From: Zygnema cylindricum
Lineage: Eukaryota; Streptophyta; Zygnematophyceae; Zygnematales; Zygnemataceae
DNA: 64,000 bases
Assembly: GCA_037447655.1 (NCBI GenBank)
Contig: JBBHKE010001580.1
Span: 1 to 64,000, forward strand
Reading direction: 5' to 3'
The position numbers and the translations under genes were made by a program. Positions 52,736 through 63,870 of the stretch are shown one piece after another. The first letter of the stretch is position 1; each line of letters starts with the position of its first letter. The notes under the pieces were generated by a model. That model was not told the origin of the DNA and made no database searches. It saw only the letters and a program-made list of their open reading frames with translations.

Positions 52736-55240
52736 ATGGCTACTATTCCCTTGTGGCCATGGCTCCTCTTCTCACCCTTCCTCCTCCTCCTCCTCCCCCT
52801 GCATTTCCTATTTCTCCGTTCTTCTCCTCGCATGCCGCCCGGGCCCCAACCCTGGCCAATCATCGGAAACTTTCCGCAAATTGCGGCAGATATTATGATA
52901 TTTCCTGGATTATCCAAATTGTCAGTTTTGTACGGACCAATCATGACACTCTATTTCGGTTCTTTGCCTGTGGTTATCATTTCTAGTTCAGAAATGGCGA
53001 AGGAGGTGCTCAAAGATTTCGATTCTTCTTGTTGCTCGAGATGGATCTCAACGACAACTTCAATACTCGTGAATAAAGGTGGGTTGTTCTGGATTATTTG
53101 AACGTTAGAATGTTTTTTGTCTTTTTTAGATTTCTGGTATTGGGTGTTCGAGATTCTAATGTTTATGTATCTGAGTTTATGCATATTTTTGAATGTGGAA
53201 TGTCATTTTATTTTTTGGTATGAGATCATTTAGTAATTGGCTGGGAGTATAATGTTAAACCGCCATGTGAGTTTTGTCATCTTCATGTAGTTCATGTTAA
53301 TGTTGTCCACGCCATCATTGATATCGAACTAAATCGCAATAGTATTTTCAATGTCAAATTTCAATGACAAAGAACAATGCTGTGAATTTTGTCAATGTTA
53401 ATATCGATGTCACTCTGAATGTTAATGTCAATTTTTATGTCAATGTTCATTTTAATACAATATTAATGTCAACATTAATGTCAATGTCAATACCAATTTC
53501 AATTCTAAAGTAAATGTAACTGAAATTATAAAGCCATTTACATAAACATGTAAATGTAGGTACAATTTAGTTTATGCCAGCATTCACAATGTTGTTGGCA
53601 ATGTCATATTTGGGTTGATTATATCAAAGTGCCGAGGTCGTATTTGCTACATTTGCAACTGCTTGCCGACGTAAATATTATTGTTACAAATATTATTGTT
53701 GTTGTAAATGCTGGTGGTTTCTATGACAATAAATTTTAAATCAACGCTAACCATACTATTTAAATATAGATTAAGTAATATTTGAGTATTTCTGTGTGGT
53801 TTTTTTGCAAATTTACACACATATTGCTTAGAATGTCTCTCAATGTTATTTTTATGTCAGTTTATGGGTGAAGATGTGCTATGTCAACCATTTCCCAGCG
53901 TCATCATTATTGCAATTCTGCAAGTTCAAGCCATCTTGTGTTGACCATAGAAAAAATCTCAAACCATTCAACTTCCATTGTGGTTGGTGATTTTCATTCT
54001 GACAGTCTCTGAAATTTATCTTTGCAAAAAAACAAAAAAATGGATATCCTTCAGGAAAAGACATAGTGTTTTCCCCGGCTGGTCCACATTTGAAAGTGGT
54101 TCGCAGGCTTTTGTGTCGTCAACCTTTTCAACAAACGACATTTGGACATGTGGAAACCGTTGCGATTGGACGAAGCTCGTAGAATGTGTGATGCAATTGG
54201 AGAAGAATCACAACTACGAGGAGGACTTGTAGGTTTTCGAAATCACATTTTCCGGGCAGCAATGAACCATACTTTAAGAATCTGTGTGGGAAAAAGGTTT
54301 GAATCGAGCATTCCTGGACGACCAAATCCTGAAGGCGACAAGTTTTTTCGCTGGATGGAGGATATTTTTCGAACTGTAGGTGGAACTAATATCGGCGATT
54401 TTATACCTATTTTCCGTTTTCTTGACCTTCACGGAATTCACGCTCTCTCTTCAAAATTAGGTCGTAATTTGGATGCATTTTTCACTCTCCATGTGAGGGA
54501 GCACGAGAAAAGACTGGAAATAGCAAAAGCGGAATCGGATGGGAGCGCGCCATTGGCTAAAGATTTATGCGATTCTTTGATTTTGGCTAAGGAATCTGAA
54601 CCCATTGATGAAGAAGTAATTCTGGGAGTTCTTAAAGATATGGTATTAGGTGGGTCAGATACTACTTCTGTTACCACAGAATGGGCTCTGTTAGAACTTC
54701 TCCGTCATCCCGAAAAGATGTCACGACTTCAGTCAGAAATCGATCCTATCTTCGAATTTGACGATATTGAACTCGAAAATCGGGCTCCTCGACCTTCCGT
54801 ATCTCAAAGCAGTCGTTAAGGAGACATTACGGTTGCATCCACCGGTTCCGTTGTTAATTCGACACTTGAATATAGAGGAAGTGAAATTAGGAGGAGGGAA
54901 ATATTTAGTACCGAGAAACACAATGTTGATGATTAGCGCTTGGGCTATCAGCCACAACGAAAAATATTGGCCGGATCCGTTTGAGTTCAAACCGGAGAGG
55001 TTTTTGGATAATCCAACCGACTTTCGGGGGCAACATTTTTCGTTTTTACCTTTTGGATCTGGTCGAAGAATGTGTCCCGGAATGAATGTTGGAAGTACAA
55101 TGGTAACTCTTTTGGTTGCACATATGGTACATCGATTTGTTTGGTCGACGGGATTGGAACCAATCGACACTACTGAAAAAATGGGTCTTACGATTTCGCC
55201 TTTGAAGCCTTTGGAAGCTATTGCCAAACCGAGATTCTAA
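52736..55240 (+). pseudogene. Cytochrome P450 copy 3 (CYP71 clan), two frameshifts
   Basis: Exon 1 is 52736-53078 and exon 2 is 54055-55240, with intact GT-AG sites at 53079 and 54053-54054. The ATG is chosen by alignment with P450-1; an upstream in-frame TTG has no support. All hallmark blocks are present: anchor, PPGP, GGSDTTS, KETLR, PERF and an intact haem loop FGSGRRMCPG. One extra T in the run at 54109-54112 and one extra G at 54782-54784, relative to P450-1, shift the frame. Without these two bases the gene would be a 508-residue P450. Both lie in short homopolymers, so sequencing error is a real alternative and this is the copy most likely to be functional if re-sequenced. Confidence 0.85.
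53275..53615 (+). repeat. TCAATG/TTAATG-rich repeat in P450-3 intron
   Basis: Counterpart of 4300-4625. Confidence 0.7.
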
Positions 55241-55879
55241 ACAAAAATCCTCGTTCAGCTTGGCTTTCATTAATTTTTTTAATTTTTATGAAAGTCGTCA
55301 TAGTATGTTCAATTGTCTTCCCCTTTTTTTTTTCTTTAAATTGTATCTACCATGTAGAAAGGGTTAGAGATGGGAAATAACGATAGGAAATGGAGATGGG
55401 AAATGGTTTGCGATGTAGTGAGAGACCTTTTAGTAAGAGATTAAAATAAGATGAAAGGCGAATGTGGATAATTCTGTTACACTGAAAGAGCATTTGACTT
55501 GTAGCGAGATAACTATTTGATTTTATTTTTTGAAGTTGAAGAATTTTCTGGAATTGCAGGTCCTTTTTTTCTTTTTGAACGCCTTTGTAACAATGTGTTC
55601 TTTATGTTTTCTTACTTCTCCTTCTCCTCCTCTCTTCCATTCACCCATCTTTTACTACAAATCTTCGTCTTCATTTTTTCCTCTTCCCTTCTTTTCGTGG
55701 CTCTATAGTAGTGGGTTTGGAATAATTTGTTATTATTATTTAACATACCAAAAAGAAAAGCTGAAAACAGTAATAACTAAAAAAAAAAATGTTTAAGACT
55801 TCAAAAGTTTTATTTAGTGTGGATTTTTAAATTAGTTTGAGGTAAGACTTGGAGAACATGACATACACCATAAACTCTA
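55241..55879. other. P450-3 3' flank with solo-LTR empty site
   Basis: This is collinear with the P450-1 flank. The single ACTTG at 55497-55501 is the unoccupied target of the solo LTR at 6559-7041. T-rich and CT-rich tracts follow. No gene. Confidence 0.6.
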
Positions 55880-56560
55880 AGGTGATTAGGCACTTGCTAT
55901 CTATGCCACCGGATGCAAGCATTCCTTCATTAGGTTGGATCAATGGAACCTTTAACATGCAAGTGGGAGGAAGCAATGAGCCAACTTCAAAAGGACTAAT
56001 TTAACACCAATGTGTTGTCAACAAGAAATGTATTCAACGTATACTCTCAAAGTTCAGCAATAGCACTAGGTAGAAAGATACTAGAAAATCAAACGTCAGC
56101 AAAAAGGAGAAAATTTGTTTTTGTTGCAATAAACGGGGGCACTTCATTGCAATCTAGCTATAACAAGGAGCAAACAATTTAAAGTCTAAGGGGAAAGGCA
56201 AGGAGAAAACAACCGTTGGTCTACTAATGTCATCGACTAAAATTGTAAAGTGGTATGGTTGGTTAATGACAGTAGAGCCACTGAGCAGATCTATTTTGCA
56301 AGAGAGTGGATCACCAACTATTGGTCTACACCCGTCTCTCCTATCCCCCTCGAGTTGGAAGTGTTAAATACGATTTGTCTATATCCGAGATCATTAGTCT
56401 CGCTACGTGGTCGGATTATGCACAATATACTGATATCATTCGAAATGACAATTCAGTAAATTTGTTGAGCCGCCAAATTGTACCCTTTCTTACGTTGACT
56501 TATTATCAGCGTAATTATTATTACCCATTTCGATCGTAATATCTCGTCAATGATCCTCGG
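55880..56560 (+). pseudogene. Copia gag-protease remnant (tail of P450-3 unit)
   Basis: The best-preserved copy of this remnant. It contains a Gag stretch (LLSMPPDASIPSLGWING in one frame), a knuckle CFCCNKRGHFIAI near 56120-56155, and the frame 56250-56459 with WLVNDSRATEQIYFAREWIT. The latter resembles copia protease with DSG changed to DSR. Stops separate the parts. The repeat at the window start is its paralogue. Confidence 0.62.
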
Positions 56561-57323
56561 TGAAGATCACGCTAAAGTGTATTATTTACGTCGCAAATCT
56601 TCCCCGTACTTTTTGTAATTTCGTCTTTTTAAGTTGCACCTCTTTTTGTCATTTTGTTATAAGGTCTAGTTCCATCAGTCCAAAAGTGGAGTACTTTACA
56701 GAAATCCGCGCCTATCCGTACCGAACCGTACAACTTATTTTGTTTTAAGCGTAAAACAACATTATAGAGAATCTTGCCAATACTCTCCGAAGGTCTGGGA
56801 GGTAACACTAACCGCTGGATATTCATTCGCGAGGTGTTCACTTCATTTTTCTCTGACAACGTTGCTGTAAAAGGTGGGTTGTCAAAGGTGGGTTGTCAGT
56901 TACAGAAAAAAATGAATAGCGACACGCTGGACGATTAAGCTACGTGTCACGATGGACAACCAACAAAAAGTCACAAGATTTGCACATGATATGTACCTTT
57001 CAAAATGCAACTGAAAATAAAGAAAGTAATCTCGAAATGGTCCTTAGTCGCGCTATTTTTAGCAGCGTTCTTTTGCCACACTTTTTCCAGCAAAGAATTT
57101 CGTCATGTTCGAAAACAGGAACCCTAAAAAATGACCTGGCATAGAAGGCTAGCATTTGAAAAAGTACAAAAGTTTTGTCGTATTATAACTTGGTACGCAA
57201 GTACATGGTACGCAAGTGAAGATTTGAAGTTAAATTTGTGATATTCAATATCCAATCGTAACTTACATGGTGCCAATCATTTTAGAACACGTGGTTTACA
57301 GGCTCTACGTGATAGAACATCGA
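56561..57323. other. Mixed intergenic sequence, no gene
   Basis: Up to about 56655 it matches the unit tail at 560-680. From there on it is private to unit 3. 57250-57325 resembles, inverted, the interior of the GGGTGAA element at 50400-50480, so the element copy B may extend further left than its recognisable end. Confidence 0.45.
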
Positions 57324-58031
57324 CTCAAGGTGGACTTCCATTAGGCGTCTTAGTAATTGTACGAAAATTTTTACTTAAGGGCGTGCCTTCCATTAGGTCG
57401 CATCAATAAACCATTTTTTATACGCATGGCTCATTCTGGTTGGTTACATGTAGGTTAATGTTAGATGTTTAAAATCTTGAAAGAATCTAAGGATGCAATG
57501 TCTAAACGCAATATTTGTACGAGCGGAGGTATTACTTGTACGAGCGGAGGTATTATTTGTACCAGCGGAGGTAATTAATGACTCGTACAAAGGGCATTAT
57601 AATGTACTACCCACATTTTCAAAAAGCAACGACAAAAAGGCGGCGGCAAACTTTGATGTTGGGAGCGTGACGGGATAATTTCGGCGGATTCGCTGCCACC
57701 CTGGCGGAAGGCACATGGCCCATGCGACGTGTATGCACATACGCGCGCGCTCATCGTGGATTTTTTTAATCTTTTCCGCACGGCCCATTTTTACACGTTA
57801 GTCTCTGAGAAGTGTCCTCCCTCTGCACATTCGTCAAAGACTGTAGGTTGGTGACGTAGCATCTCGGATAAAAAGTGAAATGGCATCCGACGGTCATAAT
57901 TTACGCCCACAACCTTAGACATTTTCCCGTAATGATGTTTTCTTTGGAAGAAAAAAAGGTACCGACCTGTACGAAACGGTACGGCGCTCAGTAAACAGCC
58001 TCACTTTTTCGCTAATGGAAGTTCACCTTCA
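57324..58031. mobile_element. GGGTGAA inverted-repeat element, copy B
   Basis: The ends are AAGGTGGACTTCCATTAG and CTAATGGAAGTTCACCTT. It is about 708 bp, close to copy A (715 bp). It contains a short triple repeat of GTACGAGCGGAGGTATT near 57517-57570. No transposase. Confidence 0.5.
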
Positions 58032-58211
58032 ATTAACCCAACCCGTAGAGTGGGTCGTACGATTATAGAAACGACTGATAGAACGGCACCGTTAAGCGCA
58101 TGTTTTTAGAGGTGGAATAATAGGTGGAACCGGTCGTTCGACCTCGTTGCGTTTGCAATTCATTTCATTTCTATGTAGCTTATGATGATGACGTCACCTA
58201 AGAGGTTTTAT
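58032..58211. other. Unit tail fragment
   Basis: The GTTCGACCTCG block at 58133-58148 matches the end of the upstream unit tail (709-725). Nothing else is seen. Confidence 0.45.
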
Positions 58212-58668
58212 TAGTGTTGTGTATCGGCAAGGTTTTGCCGATAACTGATATGTACTTTTTTTTGGCTTGTTGATAACCGATATATACGAAATATCGAAAT
58301 TGGTGTTATAGCCGATAAAAAAACTGGCATTATCGGTTTTTTACCGTGATACCACCGGTGCCGATAACTATCGGCGATAATTGTACGGTCGGTTTCGTAC
58401 AATTGTACGGTTTATACCGCCGTACTGAACCGTCGTTATTCCGCTACACATAGTATGGAACAGATTGCTACACGTGGCATGCTACGCTATATACACTGAA
58501 AAATATAATACAGTGTATCATAAATTACTATTATACAACGTATTATATTTTTTCTACTTATCATGGATAAGGAATTTGTTGGTCTCGGAGCGATATATCA
58601 AGATCCCAAACTGTTCGATAACCGATAACTATCGCTATCGGTGTTATCACTTATCACGATAGATTTTT
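58212..58668. mobile_element. hAT-like MITE, copy 3
   Basis: It starts TAGTGTTGTGTATCGGC and is related to 2709-3178 in the opposite sense. The far terminus is lost after TTATCACGATAG, so no duplication can be checked. Confidence 0.65.
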
Positions 58669-58830
58669 TTTATAGACATTTCTTCCTTTAATTTAAAAAC
58701 AATAACAGTCGACTAGATGAAAAGTGAAAACGATTTGATCATCGCAGTGACTATTTTGGTTGCGCGCAATCATTTACGTCACCTTGTCAAAGATTGTACA
58801 TTTTAAGTACACATTGGTACAAATTAAATA

Positions 58831-59045
58831 CACAGCGAATCTCTATTGCCGAATAAGATTAAATAGCATATACAAATAATTAGTGTTATTAACACTAATT
58901 GGGAATGAAAATTTTCAAAGAAATTATTTACTCTAAATAGAAGTCAAGGTTTTTTTTAAATAGTATGGATAGTTCCACTAGAAAATTTGGGCAAAATTCG
59001 GGGGAACCGAATTAGCGTTCAGTACGCTAATAACGATTCGCGGTG
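58831..59045. mobile_element. TA-type MITE, small copy
   Basis: The ends CACAGCGAATC and GATTCGCGGTG are flanked by TA at 58829-58830 and 59046-59047. 215 bp, non-coding. Confidence 0.6.
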
Positions 59046-59126
59046 TACTTTTGAGTCTAAATTCGACGGTTAATCAATGAAACAGGTTTGATTTTCAAAA
59101 AATTGTAACGACCGGCTAAAATTAGT

Positions 59127-59293
59127 ATAGTATATCATAGAATATTATTATATAGCGTACTATATTTTTTCTACTTATCGCCGATAAGGAATTTGTTGGT
59201 CTCGGAGCGATATATCGGGATCCTTAACCGTTCAACAACCTCTAACTATCTGTAGCGGTGCTATCGCGATAAATTTTTTGCCGGTACACAGCA
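59127..59293. mobile_element. hAT-like MITE fragment
   Basis: Matches the half of the MITE containing TATAGCGTACTATATT and GGTCTCGGAGCGATATATC. It ends TTTTTTGCCGGTACACAGCA, a mutated terminus. Confidence 0.55.
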
Positions 59294-59576
59294 TTTTTGT
59301 CATTGCGATGATCAATTCCCTATTTCGAATGGATATTTTCAATGTTGTTAGCTGTCATATCAGTTTATTTTTAGCGTAAAACTTTTTCGGCGAGTAGCTT
59401 AACTTTTGCTGTCCCGACAAAAAAGCAAATTAAAATATGTTCCGATGGAAATTTCTTCGAAACAAAAGGATTGCGTCAAATCATAGTTGTCCAATTCGTA
59501 CGGATTTCGGCTTTTTTCCGAAAACTACGTAGTATTCGCTTGTTTCGTATATTCATCAGATTTCGTATTCTATACC

Positions 59577-59877
59577 ATAGTTCAAAAGTAGGCGTTTTTT
59601 TGCTAGGCCATTGGTCGACCCCTTTATCGTAAGTTGTGTTATGGGCTTTTCATGTGATCTTCTTAGATCGCTACTTTGATCAGCGACCGTCCGATCGTCC
59701 GAATCTGACGGTATAAATAAAACTTTTTGGTCCGAATGTTTTAATTGGTCCAATTTTTGGTCCGAATGTTTTAATTGGTCCAAATAGGTCCGAATACAAT
59801 ATGGGTCTTAAGGTCATATTGTATGTTCTGCATACAATAGGCATATTGTATGGGCCTTTCACCTACTTTTGAACTAT
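59577..59877. mobile_element. TTCAAAAGTAGG MITE, copy 2
   Basis: 301 bp with ends ATAGTTCAAAAGTAGG and CCTACTTTTGAACTAT, a perfect 16-bp inverted pair. An internal 27-bp block (TTTTGGTCCGAATGTTTTAA...) is duplicated in tandem, which explains its extra length over copy 1. Confidence 0.78.
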
Positions 59878-60718
59878 GGCTAAAAGCCTAAAAAAGGCGT
59901 AAACCCCTATTTTACTCATTTCGTGCGAATAATATGGCTTAAATATTCCGCACTTTTGTTCTATACTTTGATGGACTCTAGAGGCCGGGGTCCTTCGGCC
60001 CACTTTCGGATCATTTTCTTACCGGTTTTCGAGGATGGGGAAATTTAAAGCCGTACGATTATGATCTGGACGGTCCAAAGCTGCTCAACCATCGAACAAG
60101 AGGTGAGGATCTTTTTGTCAAGGTTATTGTGGTAAAAGCAATGCAATTATGAAGGCAAGGTTAGGTTAGGTTAGGTTTTTTTTATTATTATTATGAAGCA
60201 ATTAGGTCCTAAAGAAATACATTTAATTGTGCACAAAGTCTTTTGAACTGTGGACAAGTTTTCGGAGGTCAAAGAGGATTTAAGCGTTTAAATTATGAGG
60301 TTTAACCGTATGTACGATTTATGCTATGAGGCGATTTAATTCCAAAATTGTGCCGATGCCATGTACAAGCATGTTTAAACAAATTATATACATATTTACA
60401 TTGAATCTTTTGATTTAAGAAATATATAGATACTGGTCAAGAATTAAGAATGTGAAGTTTTTGGGGTTTTTTTATCATCTTGCGATTGTCCTTTGCCACA
60501 TGAAATGTTTCTCGCCAAACTTTTATGCCTCATTCGACCAATTGTAAAATGCTTATTTCGACGTACATTCTTGGGTTAAAAATATTTACTAGGGCAACAT
60601 TTAATTCGCAAATACAAATATTGTTCAATACAATTTTGATTCTCTAGCTTTTCTATCTTTTCTTCAGGAAGCCTGTTTCACCATTCGGAACTTTTTTTCT
60701 ATATATTATCGTGGAAAG

Positions 60719-60775
60719 TAAGAGAGTGAGATAAGAGAAAGATAAGAGGTGAGAGAGAGAGAGAGAGGTAAGAGT
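60719..60775. repeat. GA-rich microsatellite
   Basis: A run of GAGAGA and AAGATAAGAG purine repeats, longest pure part (GA)7 around 60752-60766. Confidence 0.75.
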
Positions 60776-61619
60776 ATTTTCTTTTTCGGGATTAGAAAAT
60801 GTCGATTGTCTATTTGCTATGGTTATACTTCTTCTTGTGAAAGCTTTTCATCTTATTTTGTGGTGATTTATTCATCCTTTCAAACACGACATGCAATAAC
60901 ACCCTAAATAACTATTATAGGTACAATTATTCAAGGTGTCAATCCCTTACCTTAACATTTATCGGCACTAATGGCAAATAGGACAAGACTTGAGATAAAA
61001 GGTTCATTCAAGGTGCCCCGCCCACTAAATTGTGTACTTTTTGTATCATAAAGAGCTACTATCAGCACTAAAAAACAAATCAAATCTCGTTTCGACAATT
61101 TTCCGTACATTTTCCAAGCCGCAAGGCAACCTTCAATACGGGTGTTCAAAGCTTACAATTACGACTCGCCTGTCTTAAAAATGTCGTCTTTATTACATAC
61201 TTGCAAATTTTGAGTAAACCAATTATCCAACCTATCCCTTAGGGATACGCTTCAATGTGGTAGCTACTGGTTTTGATGTTTTGCCAAAAAAAACAAATTG
61301 TTTCGAAAAAACAATTTGTTTCGAAAAGCCAAAAGTGAAATTGTGTAAGTTGATCGCCAACTATTGAAAGCGCATTGTACCTCTAAAAAAAATGTCTTAT
61401 ACACTTCTAAACTAATGGACACATTAAAATAATAAATCACTTTCACATACATGGTTACCAACTTTATAGCATTATAGAAAACAAATACATGTTAACACAT
61501 AGTGTGAGGAACTTCTGATACATGTAAAACCTCTTTAAATACCTCTGTTACTATGACTCCAAAGAAAAAACGAGAGAGACTTTATAATAAAAACACTAAG
61601 GGACCACAAAAAAGTGGAC

Positions 61620-61670
61620 GACAAAAAAGCCAAAAGTCAAAAGCCAAAAGCTAAAAGTTAAAAGTCAAAG
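61620..61670. repeat. Short tandem repeat of AAAAGYY(A/C)
   Basis: About six near-copies of an AAAAGCC/AAAAGTC heptamer in tandem. Confidence 0.7.
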
Positions 61671-62764
61671 CAGGAGGAATAGACATAGTTGTGTTAATAA
61701 TAAATTATTGATTAATACTGAACATTTACTAAAGGGTGACTTTTCAATTTCCCTCGCTACATGATTTACGGCCTTATGTTGTAAAGTTCATGTTAATTAG
61801 TTGTTTTTCTTTTAAAGAATTAGAGTAAGTTACAACTTGAATCGAGAAGTGATATTTATTTATTACACTAAATTTCCACCAAAAAGAGTAATTGACGACC
61901 AATGCAAGCATGCATTGCAATTCTCGCCCCAAACAATCATTACCATGTGTCTCTATAGTCACAATGACACTCTCTAAGAAAGGAACAGACATATCTACAA
62001 TGTCGAATTTGTTAACAAGACATCAGCAAAAGGCAAAGATAAACTGGTACACAATTACATGCTTTGCCTCGAAAAGATCACAAACACAAGGGAAAGAATA
62101 GGAATATACATTAATTTTTTTTTGCTTTATTCGATAATCTGAACAACTTGACATGAGATTTGAGGCAAATCGAAACTTTTCAACTCCAAATGTGTTTCAC
62201 TTTAGACAACTGTTTAAACAGAAAAAAAAAAGATTCTTGAGTTAAGATCGAAGCCCTAGACACAAATCAAGCCACATTTCTCTTTTTTTTCCTTGTTCGG
62301 TTTTTTTTTGCTTTCCGTTTTGTTTGTTTCCCGTGTACTCAGATGGTTTTACCTTACTGGGTTCCTTGGGATTTTTAAAAAACCTAAAAAACTCTTTTAC
62401 CTTAATTATGTTTAATTCTGTTTAAGTGGTACAAATACTGTTTTCAATCATGGCTGTGGGACAATTGAACACCCACATTTTCTTTCATTTAAGACAGCCT
62501 CGAGTTTACAAACAATTATTCTAGGGTTCAATCAAATTATTGATGTTAAGAAATGTTAAGAAATTGGTTCTTTCAGTACCCACTTTCCAGTTTTGTACAT
62601 TTCTAATTGTATTCTGATTTGTAGACAAAAACTGTAATATAAGCCATCAGAAGAGAGCGAGCTCCAGCGGAAAAAACAAAAAATAACAATAATAATACTT
62701 GTCTCCCATTGGTCTTGTACTTATTGCTGTCACATTTTACCCATTTTTCCCATTCACAAATCCT

Positions 62765-62812
62765 ATTGGGTTGTTTAGGGTTTTTTAGGATTTTTTAGGG
62801 TTTTTTAGAATA
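62765..62812. repeat. Degenerate telomere-like tract
   Basis: Successive TTTAGGG-like units (TTTAGGG, TTTTTTAGGA, TTTTTTAGGG, TTTTTTAG). The expanded T runs argue for simple sequence rather than a true interstitial telomere. Confidence 0.5.
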
Positions 62813-62929
62813 AATAGTTAACTATAATAATTGATAGTTAATAAGAAAACCTTGTTTTTTTTGAGTCAAATGAATCATTGGAAAGTCATTCAAACCGCCA
62901 ATTCAACAGAAACCAGCAAAGAAAAAAAA

Positions 62930-63200
62930 TGGAAAAGGAAGAAGAAAAATACAAAAACAAAAACAAAACACGAAAACAAAAAAGAAAAAGAAGAAAAATA
63001 CAAAAACAAAAACAAAACACGAAAACAAAAAAGAAAACGAAAATGAAAACAAAAACTAAACACAAAAACAAAAACAAAAACGAAAACAAAAACAAAAACA
63101 AAAACAGAAACGAAAGCAAAAAACAAAATAAAACAACAAAAAAATATACATTTACACACAAACATATATATATTTCCAAAAAAAAAAACAAATAAAAACC
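62930..63200. repeat. AAAAAC-rich simple repeat
   Basis: Long tracts of AAAAAC/AAAAACG hexamers with AAGAAAAA interruptions. Both strands give long low-complexity frames (Lys/Asn-rich or Phe/Leu-rich) that are not genes. Confidence 0.85.
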
Positions 63201-63209
63201 TTCCTCTTA

Positions 63210-63638
63210 TTAACCCCAAGAAGACCACCTTTGTCCCGTTTGCAAAAGAGTCCGAGGTTGTGACGTAGACGAACCTCCCCCAGTCTTTACCTCTCCCCCT
63301 CGATTTCTCCCATAATGACCTCCACCGAAAGACGATTTGTCTCCCTCCGCCCCCCCTTTTCGTCCACTCATCTCTCCCTTCTCCATAAGCTTTAACTTAT
63401 GTTGTATTGCCGCGATTTTTGCATTTCTCGTGGCTCCGGAGGCCGTTATTGGAGTGGAAACCGGCGGTGTATTTGGGTCCCCAACTGTGCTTTCTGTACT
63501 TTGGGAAGAAGACGAATCTATTTTCCGTATAGGAGCGTCGGCGTTATGAGCCGTCACTTTTTCTTCGACAAATCGGACGACAAGAGGTCTCCCGAAAGCC
63601 AATCGACCGTTCATTTTCTCCCTCGCTCTCTCAGCTTC
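63210..63638 (-). CDS. Last exon of an RBM18-like RNA-binding protein (partial)
   Basis: On the minus strand an acceptor (CCTATATTTCAG, AG at 63639-63640) precedes an open exon of 142 codons ending in TAA at 63210-63212. It starts EAERAREKMNGRLAFGRPLV-VRF, the final helix and beta strand (beta-alpha-beta end) of an RRM. A Ser/Thr/Pro linker follows, then NAKIAAIQHKLKLMEKGE. This matches the charged C-terminal helix of RNA-binding protein 18. A Gly/Arg-rich tail (GGGHYGRNRGGE) ends the protein. The RRM core and start lie on upstream exons to the right, outside the window. It is the only unbroken host-gene exon seen. Family call is from memory of the RBM18 pattern. Confidence 0.7.
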   Translation of the reverse strand, partial: EAERAREKMNGRLAFGRPLVVRFVEEKVTAHNADAPIRKIDSSSSQSTESTVGDPNTPPVSTPITASGATRNAKIAAIQHKLKLMEKGEMSGRKGGAEGDKSSFGGGHYGRNRGGEVKTGGGSSTSQPRTLLQTGQRWSSWG

Positions 63639-63811
63639 CTGAAATATAGGAGGTGAAAATAACAAAATTAGAGAAAAGTGAAAACGGAAAACTTCAAACA
63701 AGAAAAAAAAAGTGAAAAAAACAAGCTTAAACAAAAAAGAAAAAAAAAACAAGATCACAACGAGAAAGGTGAAAAGTAAAAAAAAACCTAAAGCCTAAAG
63801 AAAGCTACCAA

Positions 63812-63870
63812 ATGTTCATTTTCTCCCTCGCTCTCTCGGCTTTCTGAAAAATAGGAGGTGAAAATAATAA
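63812..63870 (-). repeat. Duplicated intron-exon junction of the RBM18-like gene
   Basis: The plus-strand text TTCATTTTCTCCCTCGCTC with the following splice junction occurs at 63610-63672 and again here, about 201 bp away. A stub is seen at 63976-63990. In this copy the acceptor reads TTTTTCAG and the first codons are nearly the same, so a second, decoy acceptor and mini-exon start exists inside the intron. Confidence 0.65.

Larger units (their letters stand above)
58720..59482 (+). other. Head of a further P450 unit (foldback arms and promoter fragment)
   Basis: 58730-58830 is the left foldback arm (GATCATCGCAGTGACTATTT). It carries a TA-type MITE (58831-59045) and a fragment of the hAT-like MITE (59127-59293). 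59295-59482 is P450 promoter sequence up to CAAAAGGATTGCGTCAAATCA. There the similarity stops; no P450 exon follows in the window. Confidence 0.65.
59878..62650. other. AT-rich intergenic region, no gene recognised
   Basis: No frame has recognisable protein content or plausible splice partners. There is a GGTTA triplicate at 60159-60175. Frames at 60952, 61264 and 61774 (minus) are short and compositionally random. Unrecognised host or decayed repeat sequence. Confidence 0.45.

Noticed and set aside
53879-54064. Minus-strand frames repeated across P450 introns (4899-5159, 48582-48767, 53879-54064)
   Set aside because: They are antisense shadows of the conserved intron end and exon 2 start.
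61774-61992. Possible small gene on the minus strand
   Set aside because: No recognisable domain; composition matches surrounding AT-rich DNA.
62831-63228. Long open frames on both strands rich in Lys/Asn or Phe/Leu
   Set aside because: They come from the AAAAAC simple repeat; no protein-like composition or homologous block.
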